Assembly: GCA_026770575.1 (NCBI GenBank)
Contig: MU657176.1
Location: forward strand, 689,076 to 749,044
From: Pelagophyceae sp. CCMP2097
Taxonomy: Eukaryota > Sar > Pelagophyceae
DNA: 59,969 nt
Direction: 5' to 3'
This document shows, in pieces, positions 44,915 to 56,594 of this stretch. The notes beneath the pieces are model-generated. The model worked only from the letters and a program-made list of their open reading frames with translations, ran no database searches and was not told the DNA's origin. The stretch's first letter is position 1; every line of letters starts with the position of its first letter. Made by a program: the position numbers and the translations under genes.

Positions 44915-46197
44915 TCACCAGACCTCGAGGGTCTCGCCGGCCTTGCCGGCAGCGACCTTATGCGCCTCGAAGAGGGCCTGGAGCGCGTCGACGTACAGAG
45001 CGTGGTACTTCGCCACGTCGCCGGCCGTGGGCTCGTCGATTTGGGGCAGGTCGAGGGCGGCGCCGATGACGGTGAGGACGCGCGCATCGGCGCGCGGCAG
45101 CAGCGGCGAGACCGGGTTGCCCCAGAAGACGAGCGCAGGGAGCTTGTACTTGTTTAACAGAAGTCGGAAGTCGATGCACTTGGAAAACGTCACATACCTG
45201 CGACAGGGCTCCGCGAGGGCCGCCGGCCCCCCGCACGACGCACGTGTCGGATTCGCCAAAGGTGTAGACCGGGTGGACCTAGAGGCGTCTGAGGTGGCGA
45301 CGACGGGGCCAGCGGCGTCTTTCCGGAACGCGTCCGCCCTTCGCGTCTGGGCGCCTCACCTTGTAGCCGTGGCGCAGCGCGAACTTTATGAAGCCGGCGC
45401 GCTTGCGCAAGTAGATGCGCTCGACGCCGTACTTGAGCAGAGTCGCGTCCTCGAAGCCGCCGGGCATGATGACGACGTTGCGGCCCGCGGACATGAGCTT
45501 GCCCATGGACCCCGCCGACGCGCCCTTGATGTTCCCCAGCCACCGCAGCACGGTGCCAAAGAGCGGCAGCAAAAAGAGCGTGTCGTGCACCTGCAGCGCG
45601 CCGTCGCGCACCGCTGGCACACGCCATCGGCGACGGGGCCGCGCCGCGACGGACGGCGCCGCGGAAAGGTCGGAGGCAAACGCACCAGATATGTCGCGTC
45701 GAATTCGACGAGCTCCGGCGCGTGCGCGCCGTTCCAGGAGAACCTGCGCGGTGGCGGTGCGCGAGTCGGAAGCGTCCCTTGCGACGGCGGCGGCGTGCTC
45801 CTTTCACTGAGGTGCTCCTTTTGGCGGGGTGGTCCCCTCGGCAGTTTTCGCACCCGAGCGTGAGTGCGCCGTGCGGGTGGTAGCAGAGCATCGTCTTCGT
45901 CTGCGCGAGCGTTTTAGAGGGCAGGATGAGCTGCGGCTGCTCTCTGAAGTAGCATCGCGGGTTGAGGTCCTTGATGAGCTGCCTGAGCTCGGGCCACTCC
46001 TTGTGCGGGAAGCCGTATTCGTACGAGACCAGCGCGGCGAGCGCCGCGCCGGCGAAGTGGCTATGCGTGGACCACGCGGCGAGCCCGACGTAGAGCACGA
46101 AGCCCGCGATCCACGGCGTGATCAGCGCAGCGTGGACGAGGTAACCCCCCACAAACGTGTGGTGCAGGCTGGCCAGCGGGCCGGGACCAGACCCCAT
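44915..46197 (-). CDS. DGAT2: Diacylglycerol acyltransferase type 2 (DGAT2) family
   Basis: Reads leftward from ATG 46197. N-terminal hydrophobic hairpin (LVHAALITPWIAGFVLYVGL), then the acyltransferase HPHG motif (TMLCYHPHGALTLG), FSWNGAHAPELVEFDA, LFLLPLFGTVLRWLGNIKG, RNVVIMPGGFEDATLL, LRKRAGFIKFALRHGYKV (RKGF-type motif), VYTFGESDTCVV and KYKLPALVFWGNPVSPLL; ends GKAGETLEVW. DGAT2 makes triacylglycerol at the ER/lipid-droplet surface. Four or more short introns separate these parts; their exact ends were not all fixed. Convergent with CSN5 (219 bp between stops). Confidence 0.85.
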
Positions 46198-46540
46198 GCG
46201 AAGAGGTGCGCCGCCGCGGGGCCTTCCGGAGCACGTCGCGCGATCCGGCCCCTGCAAAAATCACCGGACCAAGAGGGCAAATCGCGCTCGATCACACGCG
46301 TGGCCGCCCTCTTCCCGGAACGAACGAGAACGAACACGGAATGATCTTTTTGGTAAGGTCGCTAAGACGGCGTAGATCAATTGCCCACAAGATTTAGATT
46401 TACGGGCTAAGCTAGAGCTTTCATCAAATCTACGCGTTTTTGCGACGCAACCTCGCCGGCCATCGCGCGCGACGAGAGGCCACGCACGCCGACTCCGGTA
46501 GCGCAGGACCCCCGTGCCTCTTTCGCCTCCCGCCGGTCCC
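46198..46540. other. Divergent promoter region
   Basis: Lies between the starts of the DGAT2-like and UHM-like genes. The middle (about 46335-46440) is AT-richer and holds gtagatcaatt and aaatctacgcg as a loose inverted pair. No gene seen. Confidence 0.4.
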
Positions 46541-47475
46541 ATGGAACCGGCCGCCGCGGATGCCGCGGGCGCGAACGACGCGAACGGGGGCGTGCCGTAC
46601 CCGTGCTGCCGCATCGAGACGACGGACGGCCTCTGGGCCGGCGAGGCCGTGGAAAAGGCGGCCTACCACATGTGCTGCGCCTACGGCGCCGTCATCGACG
46701 CGCGCTGCGCCGAGGACGGCGCCGTACTCGTCTACTTTGCAGCAGAGGGCACGGCCGTCGAGGCCGCGCGCAGGCTCGTCGGCCGCGAGCTCGGTGCGCC
46801 CCACGACGCGCCACCGCCCTATGACGCATCACACGACGCGGGTCCTAGGCGAGTTTTACATCGAGGACACGTCTACGAACGTGGCCAACGTCGAAGTGGT
46901 GCGTGCGCCTCGCCTCTTGCCCCGTCTCCAACCGCGGGCCTTAGACCATTTCGGGCCTCGGCGCGGGCGAGAAGGGCGCGCAGCTGGAGGCGGACGTCGC
47001 CGGCGAGTGCGGCAAGTACGGCCGCGTTTTGGACGTGTTTTGCGACGGGTCCGTGGTCCGCGTCGCGTTCGCCTCCGTCTCGGGCGCCGCCGCGGCAGTC
47101 ATCGCGCTCGACGGGGCGGCTTTGGACGGGGCACGCGTCGCCGCCGCGCTCGGCACGGACATGGCCATGGAGCCGAGCGCCGTGCTCCGCAACGTGGCCA
47201 CGGAAGAGTTTACGGCGGCGGACCTCCACGTCGAGTGCGCCCAATTCGGGAGAGTCAAGGCCGTCCGCGCCATCCTCGCAGAGGGCGACTGCTTCACCGT
47301 CGCCTTCGACGAGGCTCGCGCCGCCGCCGCATGCGCCGCCGCGCTCGACGGGAGGAAGTACGCCGGCAAAGCCGTCGCCGCCACGTTCCGAGTCCGCGGC
47401 GCCGAAGACGAGCCAGAAGCCGCGCCCAATTCGGAAAACGCGAAGCAGGGGGTCGCGGTTAAAGAAGCGAGATAA
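46541..47475 (+). CDS. Protein with tandem RRM/UHM-like domains (splicing-factor type)
   Basis: Exons 46541-46793, 46849-46898 and 46945-47475 join in phase, 277 residues. Three RRM-like modules follow one another: CCRIETTDGLWAGEAVEKAA to AARRLVGRELG; LEADVAGECGKYGRVLDV to LDGAALDGARVAAALG; and VLRNVATEEFTAADLHVECA to LDGRKYAGKAVAATFR. The last two have the U2AF-homology pattern: acidic helix A (E-C-x-x-x-G-x-V), weak RNP motifs and, in the last, R-K-Y in place of the R-x-F loop that grips a Trp-bearing ligand peptide. UHM proteins recruit partners during 3' splice-site recognition. No ligand peptide or RS region is visible. Confidence 0.65.
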
Positions 47476-47627
47476 ACGCTGGCTCGAGAGCGCCCGTTTG
47501 ACCTCGGTGCTATAGGTTCGACGCGGCGTTCGGGGCCGCCGTCGTGGGCAGCCTCGGGCCCGCCACGGCCGTCGCGGCCGCGGCCGTCGAGGACGCCGCG
47601 GCCACGGCGGCCGCCGCCGCCGCCGCC

Positions 47628-48836
47628 ATGGCCGCGAGCAAGCTGCACGAGCAGCTTGAAAAGGCCGTCATCGCGCTGCGCCTCGCCGTGGCGCGCGCGC
47701 CCGACGACGAGACGATCCGGTCGCACCTCGCGGGCGCGCTGCTTCGCCTCGGCGGGCCCCACAACGTGCAGCAGGTGAGGGACCGCCGGCGAGGATGGCT
47801 GATAGAGGATTCATTGCGGCCGTAGGCGGTCAACCACGCGCGGCACGCGATTTCCGTCAAGCCGCTCTGGTCGTGGGGTCACGTGCGCGTCGGGGCCGCG
47901 CTGCTGCAGCAGGGCGACGTCGCCGCGGCGGCGGCGTCGCTGGCCCTCGCCGTGCACCTCGACCCGACGAACGAGGCCGCGGTGGCGCTGGCGGCGCGGG
48001 CAAAGGCCGAGGTGGAGCGGACGCTGGACCCTTTGGATGCGTTCTGCGCCGTCGAAGTCGACTCGGCCTTCCAGCGCGACCTCGCAGAGGCGCAGGCGAC
48101 GGCGAAGCGCGAGCGCGAAAGCGGCGCGTTCGCAAAGTCGAAGCGTTTGAAGACAGGCGTCATCGACTCTGACGACGACGAGTTCGAGATGACCATCTCG
48201 TCGCGCGCGCACTGCTACATCTGCAAGCAGTACGGCCACTCCAAGAAGGACTGCCCGCTCGCAAAGTGCCAATACTGCCACGCTATCGGGTGAGATGATG
48301 TTTCGACGTCGCCGCCGTATTTGCTTCTGTGCGACACGTCGCCCTGCCGTAGGCACCAGAAGAAGGACTGCACTTTGTTCTCCGAGGCGATTACGGCTGC
48401 GACGGAGGAGGAGAAGAAGGCTCGTCGGAAGCAGGGCTATGAGAAGAAAAAGTTGAAGAAGAAGGAGGAGTGGACGGCGCAGCTGCGGGACCAGGCGGGC
48501 GTTGACGGCTTCGAGGCGCTGTACCGCGTGCTCGGGCTGCCGGAGCGGCGCCTGGCCACGGCGGCGGAGATCAAAAAGGCGTACCACCGCCGGTCGCTCA
48601 TGTTCCACCCGGACAAGCACCCAAACGACCGCGACGAAGCCCACGACCGCTTTTTGGAGATCAAGGCCGCCTACGAGCTTTTGATCGAGGGCATGCAGTC
48701 CGGCGGCAAGGGCTTCAAAGGTGGGGCCGTCTTCTCCGCGGGCGAGCTCACCGACGCCGCCGCCGCGCAAGCCCTCCAGGAAAAGGTCAACTCCCTCGCA
48801 GACAAGGTCAAGAAGAACTCGGCATGGGCCGGCTAG
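47628..48836 (+). CDS. TPR / double CCHC zinc-knuckle / J-domain protein
   Basis: Exons 47628-47774, 47826-48289 and 48353-48836, all in phase, 364 residues. TPR-like helices (LEKAVIALRLAVARAPDDE, HAISVKPLWSWGHVRVGAA, AAASLALAVHLDPTNEAA) are followed by an acidic patch, zinc knuckle 1 (CYICKQYGHSKKDC) and zinc knuckle 2 (CQYCHAIGHQKKDC), the latter completed by the second splice. A Lys/Glu helix leads to a J domain (FEALYRVLGLPERRLATAAE, IKKAYHRRSLMFHPDKHPND) with its HPD triad. It would bring Hsp70 to a TPR-bound or RNA-bound partner. The upstream Ala-rich frame from 47516 is open, so a longer N-terminus or a link to the preceding gene is possible. Confidence 0.8.
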
Positions 48837-49305
48837 GGGCGCTCCTGGAGAAGCGCCCAACGCCCGAGGTGCCCGTCTCGTAACAAGGCGCTTGCCGACA
48901 GACCCGTTGCGCCTCGGGCCGCCGAACCTGCGTCCGACTCTTAAGAAGGCTCTTGTACACGTGCGTCCCGTCGACACTCGTGTGGTAGCCAGGAAAGCTC
49001 CGTCGACCGAGGATTCTTTCACGCAACCCGCAGAAGAGAAAACCCGCTCGACCTTTCGCCGAAAAAGTTGAAGTCCCGACTCGGACAATTGGACTCTGGA
49101 CTCAGGCTCATCGAATCTGCTGGTTCTCAGAGGGCTCACCTCCCCATGCCACGCACGCACCGCTGTTACAGCGCCTCGGCTGTATCACCCGCTCGTTGAC
49201 GGAGTCCGAAAAGGTGCGTGCATTGCAAGTAAGGTGGGTCGCCCCTCGTGCGGGCCTCTCCACTCGGCAAAGGCACAGGCGCTGCGCACGCTCCTCCGCG
49301 GCGGG
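48837..49305. other. Intergenic region
   Basis: No coding frame with domain support; a mixed-composition stretch holding the 3' end of the TPR/J gene and the promoter of the next gene. Confidence 0.5.
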
Positions 49306-50361
49306 ATGCGCGACGGAGGCATGGACGCCGAGCCGGTCTTCGAGGAGCGCGGCTCGCTGCTCCGCACGGCCGAGGTCCAGGACTCTGAGCGCGGCGGAGC
49401 GCGTTCGGACGGACGGACGCAGGCAAAGGGCCCGGCGGCGAGGTCCGAGGCGCAGCCGACTGTCTTCGACAAAGGCAAGTTCTTCTTTATGCTCCTCGTC
49501 TACATGCTCCCGCTCATGGCCGCATTGGGCCTCGAGGGCGTCTTTTACGGGGGTGCAACAGCGCCGACGTTTTTAGAGGCGACGATGCGGCCCGCGTCGC
49601 TCCTCGCGACAATGTCGCTCTTCGCCGGGCTCGTCGCGGGCCAGCGCATCGTCGCGGCGCGGCTGCGGTGGAAGATGAAAGACATGCCATCGGACCTTGC
49701 AAAGGAGAACCTGCTCCGCCTGGGTTGCCTCTCCGCGCTGCTCTGCGTCGCGGGCCGCGTCGGGACGCGCATGGAGCGCGAGCCGCTGGCGTTTTCCGCT
49801 TTGGTCGTCTTCTACACGGCGCTATTCGGCTGGCTTTTTGAGAGGATCAAGCACGCGGACATTGAGTTCACGAGAAAGTGCGTCTCGAACCCCGCCGCGC
49901 TCACGCTGGCCGCGCTCGTCGTCGTGCTCGCATTCGCGCTGATCTCGAACCATCTCTCAAACTTTGCAGTCCTCGAGCGTTTAAGAAGCGGTGAAACAAT
50001 CGCCGTGCCGAGCTGCGTCGGCGTCGCAATTATCGTCGTCGGCTTCCACGCCGCCCTCGTCCTGTCGCCGGGAGACGCCGTCGTGCACTGGCACCACTGG
50101 TATACGGCCTTCTTCGGCGCCAACTTTTGCGTACGCCCCGTTTTGACTGTCTTGAGACCGCCGCGGCCGTCGCGGAGCGCGGTCGTAGGTCCTCGACTCG
50201 ACGGTGTCAATGTGCTACCAGGCCATGCTCGTCGGCATCTTCCTCCACGGCGCCGCGCTCTTCGGTCCGTGAATACCGCCGCCGACGGCGCCGGAGCCGC
50301 CCTCGTAGGTGTCGAGCAGTGCTTCTACCCCGGCGAAGCCAGGGCAGGAGCGGCGCATTAA
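49306..50361 (+). CDS. Multipass membrane protein with an HWHHWY motif, function unknown
   Basis: Exons 49306-50130, 50189-50264 and 50309-50361 join in phase, 317 residues. A 55-residue polar N-terminus precedes about seven hydrophobic segments (FFFMLLVYMLPLMAALGL, LLATMSLFAGLVAG, LGCLSALLCVAG, FSALVVFYTALFGWLF, LTLAALVVVLAFALIS, VGVAIIVVGFHAALVL). The end has a His/aromatic cluster (VVHWHHWYTAFFGANFC), then MCYQAMLVGIFLHGAALFG and VEQCFYP. The paired His in or near the membrane could bind a metal or haem. I do not recognise a named family. Confidence 0.7.
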   Translation: MRDGGMDAEPVFEERGSLLRTAEVQDSERGGARSDGRTQAKGPAARSEAQPTVFDKGKFFFMLLVYMLPLMAALGLEGVFYGGATAPTFLEATMRPASLLATMSLFAGLVAGQRIVAARLRWKMKDMPSDLAKENLLRLGCLSALLCVAGRVGTRMEREPLAFSALVVFYTALFGWLFERIKHADIEFTRKCVSNPAALTLAALVVVLAFALISNHLSNFAVLERLRSGETIAVPSCVGVAIIVVGFHAALVLSPGDAVVHWHHWYTAFFGANFCVRPVLTVLRPPRPSRSAVVGPRLDGVNVLPGHARRHLPPRRRALRSVNTAADGAGAALVGVEQCFYPGEARAGAAH

Positions 50362-50437
50362 ACGCGCAGCGGCGCCGCCAAATCATTATGTGACAATTTA
50401 TAATTTACTCGCAACGGGGGCGTGCGTCCCGCGGCTG

Positions 50438-51346
50438 TTAGAGGAGGTGCGTGTTGTGGGACATGAGCTGCGGGTTCAAGCAGACCGCGGCGCGCGCCAA
50501 GTCGTGCGCGGCGGCCTCGAGCGCAGCGCAGCGCTGGTGGTAGCGCTCGAGCGCCTGGACGACGCTGCGGTGCGCGCACGTGCCGTTGTGGACGCGCTCG
50601 CGCAGCAGGGGTCGGCACTCGTGGCCGCGGAGGGCCCGCGTCAGGCCCGGTGCGAGCATGGCCGACCGGCGCCGCGGCGGCCGCGGCGGCGGCGGCGGCG
50701 GCGGCGCGCTGCAGGGCGGCGCCGCGCTCAGCTGCGCCAGGTCGAGCGCCAGCTGGCGCTCGAGCGTCGCCGCGCTCTGCGCGGCGGCCGCCGCGCGGCG
50801 CCGCGCACACTCGAGGCGGCGCCGCGCCTCGGCGAGGCGGCGCGCCGCGTCGGCGCCGCGCGCCGCCTTGAACGCGGCGAAGGACCGCGCGGGTCGCCGG
50901 TCGCGGCGCGGATGCGCGCCCGCGAGGTCGCCGAGCACGCGCGTCACCGCCGTCGCCGCCGCCGCGCCCGGCTCGAGGCCGCCTGCGCCGGCGTGTATCG
51001 CTCCCGCGCCGGGGCGCCGAAACGCACCGATCATCTCGCGGAGGCGGAGGAGGACCCTGTCCGATTCGTCGAGGCGGAGGAGCGCCGACGTCGTCCGCCT
51101 CGCGGCGAAGAGGCCGCTCCGCCATATCCGGTCGTCGGCCGCCGCGTGCGCGCACTCCCGCGCTGCGCAGGGCACCGTTTCCGCGCGCGACGGGGCAGAC
51201 TGCGCGACCTTGGAGTAGGGGCCGTCAGGAGGGACCTTGTGGGGACGCCGGCGGGAACAGCAGGCGCGCGTGGCCAACAAGGCCTCGAGCGGCAGAAAAA
51301 GGAGGGCGTCCAGCGCCACGCCCCGTGGGAGCACATCGAGGAGCAT
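50438..51346 (-). CDS. F-box-like protein with coiled coil
   Basis: From ATG 51346 the protein opens LPRGVALDALLFLPLEALLA, an F-box-like start, then after a probable short intron reads RIWRSGLFAARR, the usual F-box end. The rest is Ala/Arg-rich helix with coiled-coil character (ARRLAEARRRLECARRRAAA, AATLERQLALDLAQLS), a Pro run and a helical end (ALERYHQRCAALEAAAHDLA). F-box proteins carry substrates to SCF ubiquitin ligases. Much of the Arg-rich part is compositionally biased. A run of about 13 G at 51360 precedes the start. Confidence 0.45.
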   Translation of the reverse strand: MLLDVLPRGVALDALLFLPLEALLATRACCSRRRPHKVPPDGPYSKVAQSAPSRAETVPCAARECAHAAADDRIWRSGLFAARRTTSALLRLDESDRVLLRLREMIGAFRRPGAGAIHAGAGGLEPGAAAATAVTRVLGDLAGAHPRRDRRPARSFAAFKAARGADAARRLAEARRRLECARRRAAAAAQSAATLERQLALDLAQLSAAPPCSAPPPPPPPRPPRRRSAMLAPGLTRALRGHECRPLLRERVHNGTCAHRSVVQALERYHQRCAALEAAAHDLARAAVCLNPQLMSHNTHLL

Positions 51347-51578
51347 GGGGCGCGGAGCCGGGGGGGGGGGGGGGCGAGGCCGCGCGCGCCGGCGCAGGAC
51401 GCCCCGTGAGCTTTTTCTCGTTCCGCCGGAAAGCGCCTCGAAAATCCTCGAACAATTTTTAAAATAGCCACTCTTCCCTCTTTGTACACACACGCCGGTC
51501 ATTTAGAGGTCCCGGCGCGGCGCCGTCTTGTCGCCGCGGGGCTGTTTTGGGCCTCCGCCTTTGGCGGCGTATCGCGGG

Positions 51579-54500
51579 ATGCTGGACACGCGGCCCGTCG
51601 TCTGCGTGGCGTGTACGGGAGATGCGGAGCGGCTGGCGCGGAAGAACGGCGTCTCGCTCTGCGAGCTCTTGGACGCCTTTGCGCCGCCGCCGCGCGGCAC
51701 GCCGGTCACGTTCCGCAGCGTCGCGCGCCACTCCGCGCTGCCGCACGGCCTCCCGCTGAGATTCGTCCGCGCCCGAGACATGTGAGCGCCGCCGCCGCGC
51801 GACATTTTCCGCCACCCGCGCGCCTTTGGAGCCGCTGCTTTAGGACCGCGACGCCCGTCGACGTCGCGGAGAGTGCGCTGCACGCGGCCGTGTCGCCACG
51901 GCCGGGCGAGGCGCAGCCTTTAGATGCGTTCTTCGAAGCGTCTATGAGACCGGGCCCGCCTTTGGACGAGACGCGGTACGTCCTTTGCCCGCCTTGCGTC
52001 TGGCGACGGCGTATCTAGGCCGCGCGCGCCGTGGCTGGTTCGGTGGCGCGCGGCGCTGGAGGCATCTTTACGACATACGGAGTACGATGCCTTCGAGTGC
52101 CCCGCCGTCGTCGTGCTCGTCGTCTCTTCCGCCGAGCCGGCGGGCGTGCGCGCGGCTCTCGAGGAGCTCGGATCGCCGCACCACGCCGCGGCGGGCTTCC
52201 GCGACGGCCGCTACGACGAGCGCGCGGTGCCGCGGCACGTTTTGGTCCTCCACGACGTCGCCGAGAAGAAGGCCGACGCCCGCGCCGCGCTGGCCCAGGC
52301 CAAGCAGGCGCTGGCCTCGTCGGCGTTCTCCGGCGCCGCGCCCGTCGGCGCCAGGCTCCTGCCCATCAACTCTGCCGAGACGTCTGCGGATCTGATCTTT
52401 GCCGCAGAGCCACCCCTCGACGGCTTCGGCGCCCTCACCGCCGAAGACAAGGCCGAAATCCGCAGGTGCGCTGGTGGCCCTCGTCGACGCCTGCGACCCG
52501 CGTGTCAGGTACAACTCTGAACTGCTGCACGCGGGCGTCATCCCCGCGCTCGAGCGCCGCGTGGCGAGCTTGCACGCAAACGTGATCAACTCGCGCAAGG
52601 GCGTGCGAAACGTCCTCAAGTCCTGGCTCCGCCGGCCAAAGGAGGCGGACAAGGCCCCGGCGGGCCGCATCTTCGAGCCGGGCGCCGCGTGCCGCCCCGC
52701 GTCCGCGACGCACGTCGGCGAAAACCGCCACCGCGAGGAGCCATTGCCACCGTGAAGCATCGAGAGCGGCAGAGGCTCGATGGACGCCGGAGCCGTCGCG
52801 CGCGTTTCAAAGGGAGGACGTTTTCCCGCAGGTACCACTTTGAGGCCATCGAATCCCAAATTCGCTTGCTGGCGGACACGTGCTTCAGCGTGCGCGACTA
52901 CGAGACGGCGTTGGCCATGTACAGGTTGGCGCGCGACGACTACAAGGCGGACAAGGCGCTTTTGCACCTCGGCGCCGCGTCGGAGATGGTGGCCCGGTCG
53001 CTCCACGCCCTCGCAGGCTTCGGCGCCGCGCTGGACTCGCCGGGCAACGACGCACCGCCGCTCGAGGCCCGCATCGCGCGCCGCGACGCCATCGCCGCCT
53101 CGGACGGCGCGACGGCGGCGCTCGTCGTCGCCTCGGAAGAGGCGCGCGCCGACGCGAGCGCCGACGGCAAGGGCCGGGCCAAGGGCGCCTCGCGCGCGGC
53201 GCGCATGCTCACTCGCGCCTCGCTCGTCGCGGCGGACTCGCATACCGAGTTGGTGGGGCCGCTGGACGGCGCGCGGCCCAAGCGGCCCGCGGCGGCGGCG
53301 GCGGCTGACGCCCTCGTCGGCGCGGCGCAGTTCGAAACAAATTTATGCGCGGCCGTGCTTTACGAGCTCGCCGCGTGGCGCTTCCGCGCCGGAGGGCTGC
53401 CGCGCAAGGCGGCTCTGCACTTGGTGATGGCCGGCCACCGCTACCGCGCTTGCGGCGAAGAGGCGCACGCTCTCGAGTGCTACCTCGCCGCGCGCGCCGC
53501 GTACGCCGCCGCCGCCGCGCGCGACGCCACCGCGCGGCCTAGAGCGGTGGGCGCCGCCGCGTCGCAGCTGCCGCCGCCGGCGTCGCTGGCCGCGAGAGCC
53601 GACGACCTCTTCGCCGACGACGCGCAGTGGCAGGGCCCGCAGTGGCAGGGCCGGTTGCCGGGCTGGGCGCGCATCGACGAGCACGTCGAGCACGCTCTGG
53701 CGCGGCAGTTGGATGCGCTGGGGCACCATTCGTGGGCGCTGCGCGGGACGCTGGCGCTGCTCGGGGCAGCGCAGCCGCAGGCCACGCCGGACAAGCACGC
53801 CGCGCTCCTCGGCGACTTGAGCAAGGCCTGCAACGCGCACCCGGCCGCCCTCGCCGACGCCGCGAAAGCGTTTGCGCCGGCGACGCTCCGAGGCGCCACG
53901 GGCGGCGGCGAAACCGTCGACAACGTCGACGCCGCGCTGCGCCTCCTCCCCGCGTCGCTGCGCGGTGCGGGCGACGTGGTCATCGTGGGCCTGCCGCTGC
54001 CGACGGTTGTCGACGACGCGGTGACGCTGAGCACGTCGGACGACAGCGACCTCGACGGCGGCGACTACGCGGCCCCCTCGGCGACGCTCGACCTCGCCGC
54101 GCGCCTCGAGGCCGAGTGCCGCGCCGACGAAGCCTGGGACGGTTTGGATGGCGACGACCTGACGCAAAGCTGCGCCGCCGCCGTTTTAGAAGTCCAGCCG
54201 TCCGCGGGCCGAGCCGCGCCGACCGCCGCCGCCGCCGCGACGACTGCGATCATTATCGCGCCGAAGCGCCTCAACGGCGCCGCGGGCGCGTCTTCCACGC
54301 GCGCGGCCAAGCTGGAGGTCTGGCCGCGCGCCGTGGCGCGCGCCGAGGCCGTCGACGTCGACGTCGTCTTGCGGAACAACCTCGCAGTCCCAGTCGAGCT
54401 GTGCGACGTCCACCTCGTCTGCACGCTCGCCGTCGGCGTCGACTTTGCGGGAAGGCTGATGGCGCCCCTCGACCACGGAGGCCTGGAAGGCGCCGACTTT

Positions 54501-56594
54501 GCCGACGGGGAGGACGACGTCTTCCTCCTCGAGCTGCGCGCTTTGGCAGACGCGCACGATGCCGCATCCGATTCGTCCGACCTCGATGCGCACGTTTCCG
54601 AGCGCGTCCACATGACGCTGCCGCCGCGCGTCGGAGGCTCCGGAGGCAGCGCCTTGGTGCGGCTGCGCTGCGGCGCCGCGGCGGCGTGCGGCACGCTGCG
54701 CGTCGTCGGCCTGCGCTGGCGCCTCGGCCGCGACGGGCCCTGGGGCGCGCGCGCCTTTGAAAGGCGCGGGCCCAAGCTCCGCAGGACGCGAAACGAACGC
54801 GCCACGGGCGCGCGCGCCGACGACGCCTCGCTCGCTTTGCACGTCGTCGGCGACGTGCCGCGCCTCGCCGCAAGGCTCGTGCTCCTCCACGAGCCCGCGC
54901 CGCCGCGCTTCGTCGCGCGCGAGGCTTCGGGTGGCCTCGCTGGCGCGTTCGACGAGGAGCGAGAACCGACCGTGAAAAAGCCGTGGTTCAGCGCGTCGGC
55001 GGCGACAGTGCGGCGGCCGGCGATGACGACGCTGCACGGCGAAGTGCGCCACGCGCGCCTCGAGCTCGCCAATCTGGGGCGCGCGGCGGCGTGGAGGATC
55101 CGAGTCGGCTGCTCGTCCGCCTGGCTCGCCGTCGGCTGCGCCGAAGAGGCCGCCGAGGTGCCGCCGCCCGACATTGAGCGCACGGCCGTCGGCGCCTCTG
55201 GCCTGAGCTGGCGCGCCTCGGCAGGCGGCGCGGACGTGTGCCTCGCGCCCGCGACGACGGTCACCCTGCCCGTGCTGCTGCGCGCCGCGGGCGCCGGCGG
55301 CAAGGAGCCGCTGCGCATCGTCGTGCAGTACTCGGCGGCGCCGGCGGGCGGCGCGCCTGCGGCGCCACCGTCGTGCCTCGTGGAGCCGCGGTGCTGGCCG
55401 CCGCTATCCGACAACGACCCGGAGAAGGACGACGTCGTGCAGCGCGCCGCATCGCGGAAGAAGGTCACCGGAGGCGCCGCGCCTAGGCGCGCGCCGCTAC
55501 TGCGAGCCTATGCTTTGTCGCTGGAAGTGTGCATCCTCCCCGCGCTGACCTCGGCTTGCGGCGGCGCCGCTTTGCCGCGCTGCGGCGCTGCCGGCGGCGC
55601 GACGCTCGCGCTCGCTTTGACGAACTACCGCTCCGACGGGCCCGCCGCCAAGCGCGGCTTGCGCGTCGCCGCCGTCCGAGGCCTAGCCGACGACTGGCGC
55701 TGCGCGTTCGCCACCGCCGCAAACGGCGCGCCCGCCGAAACCGTCGGCGCCGACGTCGGCTGGCAGGAGCAGTTGGCCGTCCACCTTCGCGTCGAGCACC
55801 GGCGCGAGGTTTCCGCGCCGGCGGCGCCGACGGCGGCGCGGCAGCTCGCAGCCGTCGAGCACGCGGCGTCGCGCTTCCGCGCCGCTCTGCGCGCCGTGCG
55901 GCTGCGCGCGCTGCGCGCCGAGGCGGACAACTCGGGCGGCCCGCGGTCCGTGAGCTCGATCCGCCGCGACCGCGCCAAGGAGGGGGGCGGCCTCGACGCA
56001 GTCGAGGTGTCGGCGGCGCCGAGGCCCGTGTCGCTGGCGGCGCTGCTGCACGCTCACCGCGCCTCCGCGGCGCTCGCCGTCGTCGTCGAGTGGGCCGTTT
56101 CCCCGGCGGACGACGGCGCCGCGCCGCGGCAAGGGCAGTGCCACGTCTTCGACGTCCGAGTCTGCGCCCCCGCCGCCGTTGCGGGCGCGCCGGGCGCGGC
56201 GCAGGTCGGCGGCCCCGTGGCCCTGGCCGTCGAGCACGATGCTGTGGTCCACTTTGCTTTTGGCGGCGCGGACGTGGCGACGGCGCGCGTGGTCGTGACG
56301 CTGGCGAACCGTGCGGCCGCGGGCACGCCGCCGCTCGCCGTGCGACTGCGCGCGCGCGACGACGCGCGCGGCGACGTGGCGTGGCTCGGCGCCACGTCCA
56401 AGCGCGTCGGGCCGCTGGCGGCGCAGGGCGCCGCCGCGACCGTCGAGCTCTACGCCGCATTTTCGCGACCCGGCACGTTTGACCTCAATCTCTTTGAAGT
56501 CGCCGTCATCGACGGCGTGGGCGAGGGCGCCCCTTGCACCTTCGACGCGCAGCACCTCATCACCGTCGACGACGTGGCGGCGGCGCGCGCGTGA
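51579..56594 (+). CDS. TRAPPC8: TRAPP complex subunit 8 (TRAPPC8/Trs85-like)
   Basis: Exons 51579-51781, 51844-51975, 52019-52465, 52509 to about 52710, and about 52832-56594. Joined in phase they give the family's start (PVVCVACTGDAERLARKNGV, SLCELLDAFAPP), ECPAVVVLVVSSAEP, the segment NSRKGVRNVLKSWLRRPKE, and the TPR-like block YHFEAIESQIRLLADTCF with ALAMYRLARDDYKADKALLH. A long last exon holds more helical repeats and then beta-rich, Ig-like modules. The protein is a subunit of the TRAPPIII tether that activates Rab1/Ypt1 in ER-Golgi traffic and autophagy. The third and fourth known introns are only 43 nt. The donor of the last intron is uncertain. Confidence 0.85.
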
